A stretch of 6,503 nucleotides of DNA from an uncultured Clostridia bacterium (GCA_937934385.1 CALGZV010000288.1:1-6503), one strand, 5' to 3'. Positions 1 to 5,605 are shown, counted from the first letter of the stretch. Numbers and translations are program-made. The notes: generated from the sequence alone by a model not told the origin.

Positions 1-61
1 AGATTCAGAATAATTAATTGTCTGTAAGCTGAATAAAAATCCATATAAAATAAAAGACCTG

Positions 62-112
62 AAAAAATGAATCTCCCCCAATTGTACTGTCTGCACAATT
101 GGGGGAGATTCA
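62..112 (-). terminator. Second strong intrinsic terminator downstream of purA
   Basis: An 18-bp perfect stem (arms 68-85 and 95-112, 9-nt loop 86-94) contains five consecutive C/G pairs. Read on the minus strand it is followed at once by six T (62-67), the form of a Rho-independent terminator. On the plus strand the flank (ctatgcag) has no T-run, so termination is expected only leftward. It lies about 70 nt beyond the first purA terminator. No gene or convincing promoter is visible between them, so it is either a fail-safe or the end of an unseen short RNA. Confidence 0.8.
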
Positions 113-180
113 CTATGCAGGTGGATTCTTATTGAGAAACAACAAAGCTAAAGATAAAATCAAAACCGTAAAACAACACT

Positions 181-219
181 AAAAAATGCATGTCCGATCT
201 GTCGACGGACATGCATTTT
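181..219 (-). terminator. Intrinsic terminator of the purB-purA operon
   Basis: A 14-bp perfect stem (arms 183-196 and 206-219, 9-nt loop 197-205) begins about 35 nt beyond the purA stop codon. On the minus strand it ends in a run of six T (186-181), part of which also pairs with the A-rich opposite arm. Position and structure fit the end of the purB-purA transcript. Confidence 0.9.
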
Positions 220-253
220 AACTTTCAATTATAAATAATTATCGGATCGGAAA

Positions 254-1528
254 TCAGTCCATAACGAAATATTCGTCACGGCCCGCACCGACGGAAACAT
301 ACTTGATGTTGCACTCGGTCATCTTCTCGATGTACTTAACATACTTCTGAGCATTTTCGGGAAGCTCAGCAAAGCTTCTGCACCCGGAAATATCACATTT
401 CCAACCGTCAAGATACTCATATACCGGCTTTGCATCTGTAAGTGCATCGCCCATCGGGAATACATCGGTAATTTCTCCGTAAACATCGTACTTTACACAG
501 ACAGGAATCTTATCAAGATAAGAGAGAACGTCAAGCTTTGTAAGCGCGATCTCATCTGCTCCCTGCATCATTATTCCGTATCTCGAAGCAGGAATATCAA
601 ATCCGCCTACGCGTCTCGGTCTGCCTGTAGCAGCGCCGTACTCACCGCCGGCGTCGCGAAGCGCTTTCGCCTCGTCTCCGAACAGCTCGCATGTAAACGG
701 TCCCTCTCCGACACAGCTTGAATAAGCCTTCATGATACCGATAGCCTTATCAAGACGCTGTGCGGGAATACCTGCGCCGATAGGTGCATAAGCCGAAATG
801 GTATACGAAGCTGAAGTATAAGGAACGATACCGAAATCAATATCGCGGAGCGCTCCGAGCTGAGCCTCAAACATAAGCTTCTTACCGTCTTTGACAGCTT
901 TATTCAGATACTCTGTCGTGTTGCAGATATAATCCTTAAACGGAAGTCCGAATTTTTCAAGCCATGCGAGCATAGCCTCTGAAGTGATCTCATCGGCTCC
1001 GTATCCGCCGTGTACCGTAAGGTTCTTCCACTCAAGGATTCCGGGCATCTTCTTTTTTACCGAATCCATGTGAAGCAGCTCTCCCATACGGAACGCCTTT
1101 TTCATATAGCGGTCTGCATATACCGGGGAAATGCCGCGTCTTGTCGATCCGAATTTCGCATCTCCGAGACGGTCCTCTTCGAGAACGTCCAGCATTTTGT
1201 GATACGGCATACATATTACCGCACGGTCGCTTATCTTAAGATTGTCAGGAGTAATATTTATTCCTGCGTCGCGAAGCTTCTGTACCTCTCCGAAAAGATG
1301 TTCAACGTCGATAACCATACCCGGTCCCATAACGTTAACTGTGCTGTCGCGAAGTATACCGGACGGAAGAAGGTTAAGTATAAACTTTCCTTTTTCGTTT
1401 ATGACTGTATGTCCGGCGTTGTTTCCGCCCTGATAGCGAATAACGATATCATAATCCTCACTGAGAAGGTCCACCATGCGGCCTTTTCCTTCGTCGCCCC
1501 AATTTATACCTGTAATTGCAGTAAGCAT
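254..1528 (-). CDS. purA: Adenylosuccinate synthetase (PurA), divergent active-site variant
   Basis: Catalyses IMP + aspartate + GTP to adenylosuccinate, the first committed step to AMP, in the cytoplasm. The 424-residue length is normal for the family. Visible motifs are the N-terminal GDEGKG loop (11-16) with the expected catalytic Asp12, NNAGHT with His40, GSTRRGISPVYADR (127-140), VGEGPF (273-278), the TGRPRR arginine loop (301-306) and TKLD (330-333) for the guanine base. The start is supported by AGAGG 7 nt upstream (1536-1540). It lies 52 nt after purB and is probably co-transcribed with it. Two family motifs differ from the common form: FEGAQG is FEAQLG (220-225), and the usual RRCGW after the arginine loop is RRVGG. 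The chain is otherwise complete and probably active. The identity is secure from motifs; the effect of the changes is unknown. Confidence 0.97.
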   Translation of the reverse strand: MLTAITGINWGDEGKGRMVDLLSEDYDIVIRYQGGNNAGHTVINEKGKFILNLLPSGILRDSTVNVMGPGMVIDVEHLFGEVQKLRDAGINITPDNLKISDRAVICMPYHKMLDVLEEDRLGDAKFGSTRRGISPVYADRYMKKAFRMGELLHMDSVKKKMPGILEWKNLTVHGGYGADEITSEAMLAWLEKFGLPFKDYICNTTEYLNKAVKDGKKLMFEAQLGALRDIDFGIVPYTSASYTISAYAPIGAGIPAQRLDKAIGIMKAYSSCVGEGPFTCELFGDEAKALRDAGGEYGAATGRPRRVGGFDIPASRYGIMMQGADEIALTKLDVLSYLDKIPVCVKYDVYGEITDVFPMGDALTDAKPVYEYLDGWKCDISGCRSFAELPENAQKYVKYIEKMTECNIKYVSVGAGRDEYFVMD

Positions 1529-1580
1529 TTTTAAACCTCTTTATATAATTTTAAAATTTATACCGTAATTGATCCGAAAA

Positions 1581-3032
1581 TCAGACATTGATCGAAATGT
1601 CAACGCCAAGCTCGTCCTTGTTTGCCTGAAGAAGGGGAACTATATAATCACGCAGATATTCCTCTGTCTGCTTCGGCGCGCAGCCGACGAAAAGCGACGG
1701 ATCTGCGAGCTTTTCAAGCTCCTCCGCAGTAAGACCGAACGTAGGATCAGCAAGAATACGGTCGAACAGATCGTTCCGCGCTCCGGAAAGCTTGATCTGC
1801 TTTGTAGTAGCTACGGAATGACGGCGTATCGCCTCATGAAGCTCCTGTCTGTCTCCGCCCTTCTTGACGCAGTACATAAGGATATTCTCGGTAGCCATGA
1901 ACGGTATTTCCTCTTCGAGATGACGTCTCATCATATTCGGATAAACCGAACCGCCGCTTATTACGTTGATATAAAGCGAGAGGATCGCGTCTGTTGCGAG
2001 AAATGCCTCCGGAATCGAGATTCTCTTGTTTGCAGAATCATCAAGTGTTCTCTCAAACCACTGAGTAGCCGCGGTAATTGCCGGATTCAACGTATCCACC
2101 ATTATGTAGCGCGCAAGCGATGCAATACGCTCGCTTCTCATAGGATTGCGCTTGTACGCCATAGCGGAAGAACCGATCTGTCCTGCCTCAAACGGCTCAT
2201 CGAACTCTTTAAGATGAGAGAGAAGACGAATATCGTTCGAGAATTTTGCTGCGCTCTGCGCGATTCCGCAGAGTACTGATACAACATTATAATCGACCTT
2301 ACGTGAATACGTCTGACCGGAAACTGCACAGCAGCTGTCAAAGCCCATTTTCTCTGCAATAAGCTGTTCAAGCTTTTTAACCTTATCGGTATCTCCGTCG
2401 AACAGCTCGTAAAAGCTGGCTGCAGTACCTGTTGTTCCCTTACAGCCGAGCAGCTTCATACGTCCTATCTGGAAATCTATCTGTTCAAGGTCATATGTAA
2501 GATCCTGAAGCCAAAGCGTCGCGCGCTTTCCGAGTGTGGTCGGCTGTGCCGCCTGAAAATGCGTATACGCAAGCGTCGGAAGATCCTTATGTTTTTCTGC
2601 GAACTCCGCCACTGCGGCTATGCAGTTTACAAGCAGTTTGCGGATAACCTTAAGCGCATCACGCATAACGATTATATCGGTATTATCTCCGACATAGCAG
2701 GAGGTCGCTCCGAGATGTATTATTCCCTTTGCGCCGGGGCAGGCATCTCCGTATGTCTTAACATGCGCCATTACGTCGTGGCGAACTTCATGCTCATATT
2801 TAGCAGCGCGCTCATAATCTATATCATTGACATGCGCCTTAAGCTCAGCTATCTGCTCCTCTGTAATATCAAGTCCAAGCTCACGCTCGCTCTCAGCAAG
2901 TGCGATCCAAAGCTTTCTCCATGTGCGGAATTTTGTATCCGGTGAAAATATCCGTTTCATCTCCGAACCGGAATATCTTGTACACAACGGATTTTCGTAC
3001 ACTTCTCCCATTTTTATAACCGTGCCTTTCAT
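1581..3032 (-). CDS. purB: Adenylosuccinate lyase (PurB)
   Basis: Cleaves adenylosuccinate to AMP and fumarate, and in the family also SAICAR to AICAR and fumarate, so it serves two steps of purine synthesis. At 483 residues it is of normal length for the fumarase/aspartase superfamily. Key motifs in order are HDVMAH (85-90), GATSCYVGDN (108-117), the THFQAAQPTT segment with catalytic His158, and the signature loop GSSAMAYKRNP (287-297) with the catalytic serine. The start at 3032 has AGGAG 11 nt upstream. An in-frame ATG at 3011 (residue 8) would give a more usual N-terminus (MGEVYENPL) but lacks a well-placed ribosome site. It is first gene of the purB-purA pair. Its leader region follows repeat element A and holds an extended -10 box. 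Confidence 0.97.
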   Translation of the reverse strand: MKGTVIKMGEVYENPLCTRYSGSEMKRIFSPDTKFRTWRKLWIALAESERELGLDITEEQIAELKAHVNDIDYERAAKYEHEVRHDVMAHVKTYGDACPGAKGIIHLGATSCYVGDNTDIIVMRDALKVIRKLLVNCIAAVAEFAEKHKDLPTLAYTHFQAAQPTTLGKRATLWLQDLTYDLEQIDFQIGRMKLLGCKGTTGTAASFYELFDGDTDKVKKLEQLIAEKMGFDSCCAVSGQTYSRKVDYNVVSVLCGIAQSAAKFSNDIRLLSHLKEFDEPFEAGQIGSSAMAYKRNPMRSERIASLARYIMVDTLNPAITAATQWFERTLDDSANKRISIPEAFLATDAILSLYINVISGGSVYPNMMRRHLEEEIPFMATENILMYCVKKGGDRQELHEAIRRHSVATTKQIKLSGARNDLFDRILADPTFGLTAEELEKLADPSLFVGCAPKQTEEYLRDYIVPLLQANKDELGVDISINV

Positions 3033-3043
3033 TCTGACTGAGA

Positions 3044-3048
3044 CTCCT
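3044..3048 (-). promoter_or_regulatory. Ribosome binding site of purB
   Basis: AGGAG on the minus strand, 11 nt from the ATG at 3032 and 32 nt from the alternative ATG at 3011. The spacing is long but favours the upstream start. Confidence 0.6.
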
Positions 3049-3068
3049 GAAATATCAAATAACAGAGC

Positions 3069-3090
3069 CTGCTTTTCATGTAAAAAACAG
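3069..3090 (-). other. Small hairpin in the purB leader
   Basis: On the minus strand CTGTTTTT (3090-3083) can pair with AAAAGCAG (3076-3069), an 8-bp stem with one G-U pair and a 6-nt loop. It would lie in the 5' untranslated region if transcription starts at the -10 box at 3102-3107. The stem is A/T rich and weak, and no attenuator-like alternative structure was seen. Confidence 0.3.
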
Positions 3091-3100
3091 CATTACACTA

Positions 3101-3112
3101 TATTATACCACA
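3101..3112. repeat. Direct repeat at the purB-proximal end of element A
   Basis: The 12 bases TATTATACCACA are repeated exactly at 3237-3248, 136 nt away. The corresponding pair around element B is ATTATATCATA. Copies are identical within an element but differ between elements, as expected of a target-site duplication. Confidence 0.8.
3102..3110 (-). promoter_or_regulatory. Proximal extended -10 box upstream of purB
   Basis: Minus strand TGGTATAAT (TG at 3110-3109, TATAAT 3107-3102), a perfect extended -10. No good -35 exists at 16-18 bp because that space is occupied by the first hairpin of element A. Predicted start near 3095, about 60 nt before the purB ATG. It is part of the element's direct repeat, so it may be a duplicated copy of the distal box at 3238-3246. 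Confidence 0.5.
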
Positions 3113-3116
3113 ATTT

Positions 3117-3180
3117 CATTGTGCCACAGGCACAATGCGCGGCAAAGCCGCAGAGCGATAGCTCAAATTGATGATTCAAT
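3117..3180. repeat. Tandem small hairpins in element A
   Basis: Four adjacent inverted repeats: 3117-3137 (9-bp stem, loop ACA), 3139-3151 (GCGGC-AAA-GCCGC), 3153-3164 (GAGC-GATA-GCTC) and 3167-3180 (ATTGA-TGAT-TCAAT). They nearly abut and differ in sequence from the hairpins at the same offset in element B, although the layout is similar. Confidence 0.8.
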
Positions 3181-3243
3181 GTTCTCTCAGGCGTCAAAAG
3201 GCTTGTTTTGCAAGGCTTTTGCAAACGCCATGAGGTTATTATA
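3174..3243 (-). repeat. Conserved 70-nt hairpin block, copy A
   Basis: Aligns without gaps to 5387-5456 with six differences. It folds as CTCA 3186-3189 with TGAG 3231-3234, GGCGT 3190-3194 with ACGCC 3225-3229, CAAAAG 3195-3200 with CTTTTG 3216-3221, and CTTG 3202-3205 with CAAG 3211-3214, closing a 5-nt loop. There is one G-G mismatch, a 3-nt bulge and a 1-nt bulge. It has no T-run on either side, so it does not look like a terminator. Confidence 0.85.
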
Positions 3244-3248
3244 CCACA
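3237..3248. repeat. Direct repeat at the distal end of element A
   Basis: Exact second copy of the 12-bp TATTATACCACA at 3101-3112. The minus strand reads TGTGGTATAAT, so the repeat carries an extended -10 box. Confidence 0.8.
3238..3246 (-). promoter_or_regulatory. Distal extended -10 box at element A
   Basis: TGGTATAAT on the minus strand. The hexamer at the -35 position (3261-3266, TTCCAT) matches consensus poorly, so activity would rest on the extended -10. Transcription would begin about 7 nt on, near 3231, at the foot of the long hairpin, and would run through the element into purB. Confidence 0.45.
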
Positions 3249-3336
3249 TATTTTCTGAAAATGGAATAGCTTTTATAAAGATTGCGAATATTTATACGTA
3301 AAATTTACCGCCCATAAGCGAAGCTTATTTGTACTT

Positions 3337-3807
3337 TCAAACTATAAGATCGGCATATCCGAGACGGATTATCTTTTCAAGGTCAGATATCGGCATTTCT
3401 ATCTGATACCCTATCTTTCCCGCACTGAAAAATACCGTCTCAAATTCGGTTGCGCTCATATGGACTGTCGTTCTGAAAAATTTCTTCATCCCTATAGGGG
3501 AACATCCGCCGTGTATATATCCTGTCAGAGGAAGCAAATCTTTGGATTTCAGCATTTCTATAGACTTTTCCCCGACAGCTTTGGCTGCCTTTTTCAGATC
3601 AAGTTCCTCTGCAACGGGAACCATAAACACATAATTTGCCCCGCTTTTCCCCACTGTAACGAGCGTTTTGAAAACATGTGCCGGATCTTCGCCGAGAACT
3701 TCAGCAATCTCCGTTCCGCTCACCGCGTCGGTATCCGCGTAGCAATGCGCCTTATACTTAATTTTTTTACTCTCGATCACGCGCATAACATTTGTTTTAT
3801 AATCCAT
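3337..3807 (-). CDS. ybaK: YbaK/EbsC-family Cys-tRNA deacylase
   Basis: Single YbaK/ProX-type editing domain that in characterised members hydrolyses mischarged Cys-tRNA(Pro) in trans, acting beside prolyl-tRNA synthetase. The 156-residue length is that of a stand-alone protein. Visible hallmarks are FKTLV with the conserved lysine (Lys47), VPVAEELDLKKAAKAVG (63-79), the glycine-rich GYIHGGCSPIGMKK (96-109), and SAGKIGYQIEM near the C-terminus. The start is supported by AGGAG 8 nt upstream. It follows the M18 aminopeptidase by 24 nt and is probably co-transcribed with it. No intrinsic terminator is evident after it: the small hairpin at 3314-3328 lacks a T-run, so some readthrough into the purB region is possible. 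The substrate is inferred from the family; some relatives have other or broader specificity. Confidence 0.92.
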   Translation of the reverse strand: MDYKTNVMRVIESKKIKYKAHCYADTDAVSGTEIAEVLGEDPAHVFKTLVTVGKSGANYVFMVPVAEELDLKKAAKAVGEKSIEMLKSKDLLPLTGYIHGGCSPIGMKKFFRTTVHMSATEFETVFFSAGKIGYQIEMPISDLEKIIRLGYADLIV

Positions 3808-3831
3808 TCGACCTTCTCCTGTAAATGCCGC

Positions 3832-5118
3832 CTAAAGCAGCTTATATTCTCCGTCTCTCTCCATGCAAAGAGTTTTTTCATAAAATACCGTCAGTGCGCG
3901 GACAAGCATTTCCGTATCATCAGCGCCCGCAGTCTCATATGCAGAATGCATTGCAAGCTGAGGCAGACCTATATCGACCGTATTAAGCGAGACATGTTCA
4001 TTCGCTATATTTCCCAGCGTTGAGCCGCCCGCCATATCTGCTCGGTTTGCATACAGCTGAACAGGGATCCCGGCTTCCCCGCATATCAACCTGAACAGTG
4101 CAGACGATACAGCATCGGTTGCATACTTCTGACTTGCATTATATTTTATTACTATACCGCCGTTCATGTATACCGAATGATTTCTGTCAGAAAATTCAGG
4201 ATGATTCGGATGAACAGCGTGTGCATTATCGCATGAAACAAGAAAGCTTTCCGAGACAGCGCGTCTGTACACGGTATCGTCGCCGCCGGTACTCCGAACT
4301 ATTCGAGTAAGCACATCTGTGAGAAATGTCGATGCAGCCCCCTGCTTTGTACGGCTTCCTACCTCCTCATTGTCAAACAGGCAAAAAACCTTTGCGCTTC
4401 CGCTGTCATCTGCGCCGAGAAACGCCGTAAGCGCACCGAACGCACACTGAAGATCGTCAAGCCTCGGCGCTGAAATAAATCCGTTCCATTCGGTTCCGCG
4501 CTGCGGAACATATAGAGAAAGATCCCATGACAGAATATCTTCTTCATTCGCGCTCACAGCCGCAGCTACAGCCCGTCTGAATCCTCCGGGTTCTGTCCCT
4601 GATGAATATATCGGAAGCATATCCACCGCCGCATTATACGACGCGCTGCTATTCACAGAGCGGTTCATATGTATCGCAAGATTCGGTATCAGCGCCTGCA
4701 CTCCGTCAAGATCAACAAGCTCCGTCCTGACTCCGCTTTCCGTACGAAGCATTACACGTCCCGCAACCGACAGCGGTCTGTCCATCCATGAAGAACAAAT
4801 CATACCGCCGTATCCCTCTGTCGCAAGACGCGAACAACAGGAGCCGTCAAGCTCGGCATTTTCTTTTATTCTGAAGCACGGACTGTCACAGTGCGCCGCT
4901 GCCATCATAAATCCGACGAAATCGTCGGGCGGCAGACGAAACGCTATCAAAGACGATCCGTTTCTTGTGACATAGTATCCTCTGCCGGGTTCAGGCTCCC
5001 AGCTGTCGCGCTCGCAAAGCTCAGTAAATCCGGCTTTTTTAAGTATATCCGCAGTATGAGCCACCGTATGAAACGGCGTCGGACACGCTTCAATAAAATC
5101 AAACAGTCTATCATTCAT
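3832..5118 (-). CDS. apeB: M18-family zinc aminopeptidase (aspartyl aminopeptidase type)
   Basis: Cytoplasmic dinuclear-zinc exopeptidase removing N-terminal residues, in the family often acidic ones. With the start at 5118 it has 428 residues, a typical length. Ligand and catalytic motifs in family order are AAHCDSP (His76, Asp78), PRLDDLQ (Asp221/222), FDNEEVGS (Glu251/252), SCDNAHAVHPN (Asp297), GGSTLG (364-369) and the final AMHSAYE (His391). All expected zinc ligands seem present. An ATG 11 codons upstream (5151) is in frame, but GGGAG lies 7 nt before the 5118 ATG and the protein then begins in the usual M18 manner, so 5118 is preferred. It heads a likely operon with ybaK. The upstream region carries element B with a near-consensus promoter. 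Exact substrate preference cannot be read from sequence. Confidence 0.95.
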   Translation of the reverse strand: MNDRLFDFIEACPTPFHTVAHTADILKKAGFTELCERDSWEPEPGRGYYVTRNGSSLIAFRLPPDDFVGFMMAAAHCDSPCFRIKENAELDGSCCSRLATEGYGGMICSSWMDRPLSVAGRVMLRTESGVRTELVDLDGVQALIPNLAIHMNRSVNSSASYNAAVDMLPIYSSGTEPGGFRRAVAAAVSANEEDILSWDLSLYVPQRGTEWNGFISAPRLDDLQCAFGALTAFLGADDSGSAKVFCLFDNEEVGSRTKQGAASTFLTDVLTRIVRSTGGDDTVYRRAVSESFLVSCDNAHAVHPNHPEFSDRNHSVYMNGGIVIKYNASQKYATDAVSSALFRLICGEAGIPVQLYANRADMAGGSTLGNIANEHVSLNTVDIGLPQLAMHSAYETAGADDTEMLVRALTVFYEKTLCMERDGEYKLL

Positions 5119-5125
5119 AAAATCG

Positions 5126-5130
5126 CTCCC
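5126..5130 (-). promoter_or_regulatory. Ribosome binding site deciding the M18 peptidase start
   Basis: Minus strand AAAGGGAGCG with GGGAG at 5130-5126, 7 nt before the ATG at 5118. The longer start at 5151 would lie upstream of this site and has no comparable motif. Confidence 0.8.
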
Positions 5131-5234
5131 TTTGGTATGCAAATGTATCACAGTCCGGAACCATGATCACATTGAAAACCTGTAATTCTGTAATTTTTAT
5201 GGGTATTATTAAAATTTTTTTTTAAACTTATATC

Positions 5235-5254
5235 TTTGCTAAACGCTAAGCAAA
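5235..5254. repeat. Short inverted repeat in the M18 leader
   Basis: TTTGCT (5235-5240) and AGCAAA (5249-5254) form a 6-bp inverted repeat with an 8-nt spacer. It lies in the A/T-rich stretch 5152-5314, which also has a run of nine T at 5215-5223. It could be a weak hairpin in the leader or a protein-binding site; nothing in the sequence decides. Confidence 0.3.
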
Positions 5255-5314
5255 TGCCTTTACAACAGAATTATTTAATATAAAAACCTCGAACAGGAAA
5301 ATACTGCATGCTTA

Positions 5315-5325
5315 ATTATATCATA
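5315..5325. repeat. Direct repeat at the gene-proximal end of element B
   Basis: ATTATATCATA, repeated exactly at 5451-5461. On the minus strand it reads TATGATATAAT, an extended -10 box, but no matching -35 lies upstream because the first small hairpin of the element occupies that place. Confidence 0.8.
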
Positions 5326-5329
5326 AATC

Positions 5330-5377
5330 GCTGCGTGAAACGCAGCAGCACCGCGAGGTGCGGGACGGTGAAGCCGT
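5330..5377. repeat. Tandem small hairpins in element B
   Basis: Three adjacent inverted repeats: 5330-5346 (GCTGCGT-GAA-ACGCAGC), 5348-5361 (GCACC-GCGA-GGTGC, with a GNRA-type loop on the plus strand) and 5365-5377 (ACGGT-GAA-GCCGT, one G-T pair). They are GC-rich against an A/T-rich flank and differ in sequence from those of element A. Confidence 0.8.
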
Positions 5378-5386
5378 GATTTAGTC

Positions 5387-5456
5387 ATTCAATGTTCTCT
5401 CAGGCGTCAAAAGACTTGTATGACAAGGCTTTTGCTAACGCCGTGAGGTTATTATA
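5387..5456 (-). repeat. Conserved 70-nt hairpin block, copy B
   Basis: Gapless match to 3174-3243 at 64 of 70 positions. Its six differences lie at 5414 (internal mismatch), 5420, 5422 and 5423 (terminal loop), 5436 (3-nt bulge) and 5443 (1-nt bulge). Every one of the 19 base pairs of the long hairpin is kept. Confidence 0.85.
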
Positions 5457-5461
5457 TCATA
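5451..5461. repeat. Direct repeat at the distal end of element B
   Basis: Exact second copy of ATTATATCATA at 5315-5325, forming the -10 region of the promoter at 5451-5479. Confidence 0.8.
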
Positions 5462-5479
5462 CAGTAAACGTCAAGTCAA
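5451..5479 (-). promoter_or_regulatory. Near-consensus sigma-A promoter reading through element B into the M18-ybaK operon
   Basis: Minus strand TTGACT (5479-5474), a 17-bp spacer, and TATAAT (5456-5451) preceded by TG one base upstream (extended -10). The -35 matches consensus at five of six positions. Predicted start is near 5444, at the foot of the conserved hairpin, so the transcript would begin with a stable stem. The leader to the peptidase ATG would be about 325 nt. Confidence 0.75.
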
Positions 5480-5513
5480 TCACCGAAATAATCGCTATAA
5501 ATGAGAACCCTGT

Positions 5514-5540
5514 CTGCCCGCAATAAAAAATTGCGGGCAG
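5514..5540. repeat. Perfect 10-bp inverted repeat between rnj and element B
   Basis: CTGCCCGCAA (5514-5523) and TTGCGGGCAG (5531-5540) flank the 7-nt loop TAAAAAA. Neither side has a T-run after the stem, so it does not fit an ordinary terminator. The loop sequence CAATAAAAAA also occurs at 5566-5575 next to the rnj terminator. It may be a decayed or duplicated terminator, or a binding site. Confidence 0.6.
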
Positions 5541-5569
5541 GTGCCCCGGAGCCTTGTCGTTTTCACAAT

Positions 5570-5600
5570 AAAAAAGCGGATGCAGTAACTCTGCATCCAC
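5570..5600 (-). terminator. Intrinsic terminator of rnj
   Basis: Stem GGATGCAG/CTGCATCC (5578-5585 with 5591-5598), extendable by a G-U and a G-C pair, with the 5-nt loop 5586-5590. On the minus strand it is followed by GC and six T (5575-5570). It starts 5 nt after the rnj stop codon. Confidence 0.92.
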
Positions 5601-5605
5601 ATTTT

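Larger units (their letters stand above)
3101..3248 (-). mobile_element. Miniature hairpin element A (MITE-like, non-coding), upstream of purB
   Basis: A 148-bp unit between ybaK and purB with no open reading frame of note. It is bounded by a perfect 12-bp direct repeat and contains four small hairpins (3117-3180) followed by a 70-nt block (3174-3243) shared with element B at 64 of 70 positions. No terminal inverted repeats and no transposase are present, so any movement would depend on something elsewhere. Orientation is the same as element B relative to the downstream gene. The family is not one I can name. Alternatives are a structured small RNA gene duplicated by recombination, or a REP-like extragenic element. 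The minus strand is assigned because promoter boxes and downstream genes face that way. Confidence 0.7.
5315..5461 (-). mobile_element. Miniature hairpin element B (MITE-like, non-coding), upstream of the M18 peptidase
   Basis: A 147-bp unit between rnj and the peptidase gene, with the same plan as element A. It has perfect 11-bp direct repeats starting 136 nt apart, three small hairpins (5330-5377), and the conserved 70-nt hairpin block (5387-5456). There is no coding capacity, no terminal inverted repeat and no transposase. Its distal repeat forms the -10 of a strong promoter whose -35 lies outside the element, suggesting that the element entered an existing promoter. About 200 nt separate its proximal edge from the peptidase ATG. 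Confidence 0.7.

Noticed and set aside
1010..1534. Plus-strand open frame of 174 codons over purA
   Set aside because: It is antisense to conserved PurA motifs, with no initiation signal or family resemblance.
1569..2279. Plus-strand open frame of 236 codons over purB
   Set aside because: It lies wholly opposite a secure purB, has no ribosome site or recognisable domain, and its Cys/Arg/Leu-rich composition is typical of an antisense shadow.
3033..3120. Purine riboswitch or PurR-type control in the purB leader
   Set aside because: No purine-riboswitch core or recognisable PurBox pair was seen; only a weak hairpin and an extended -10 are present.
3101..3248. CRISPR array or tandem repeat array
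   Set aside because: The repeats are one pair of direct repeats around a structured unit and the hairpins are not copies of each other; there is no repeat-spacer pattern and no cas gene.
3314..3328. Hairpin ATAAGC-GAA-GCTTAT after ybaK as a terminator
   Set aside because: The 6-bp stem is followed on the minus strand by GGGCGG, not a T-run.
3460..4023. Plus-strand open frame of 187 codons spanning ybaK and the peptidase end
   Set aside because: It overlaps two convincing minus-strand genes and their junction and shows no protein-family features.
5281..5300. Small terminator or attenuator in the M18 leader (CCT-GTTCG-AGG then T-run)
   Set aside because: The stem is only three base pairs, too weak to support a call.
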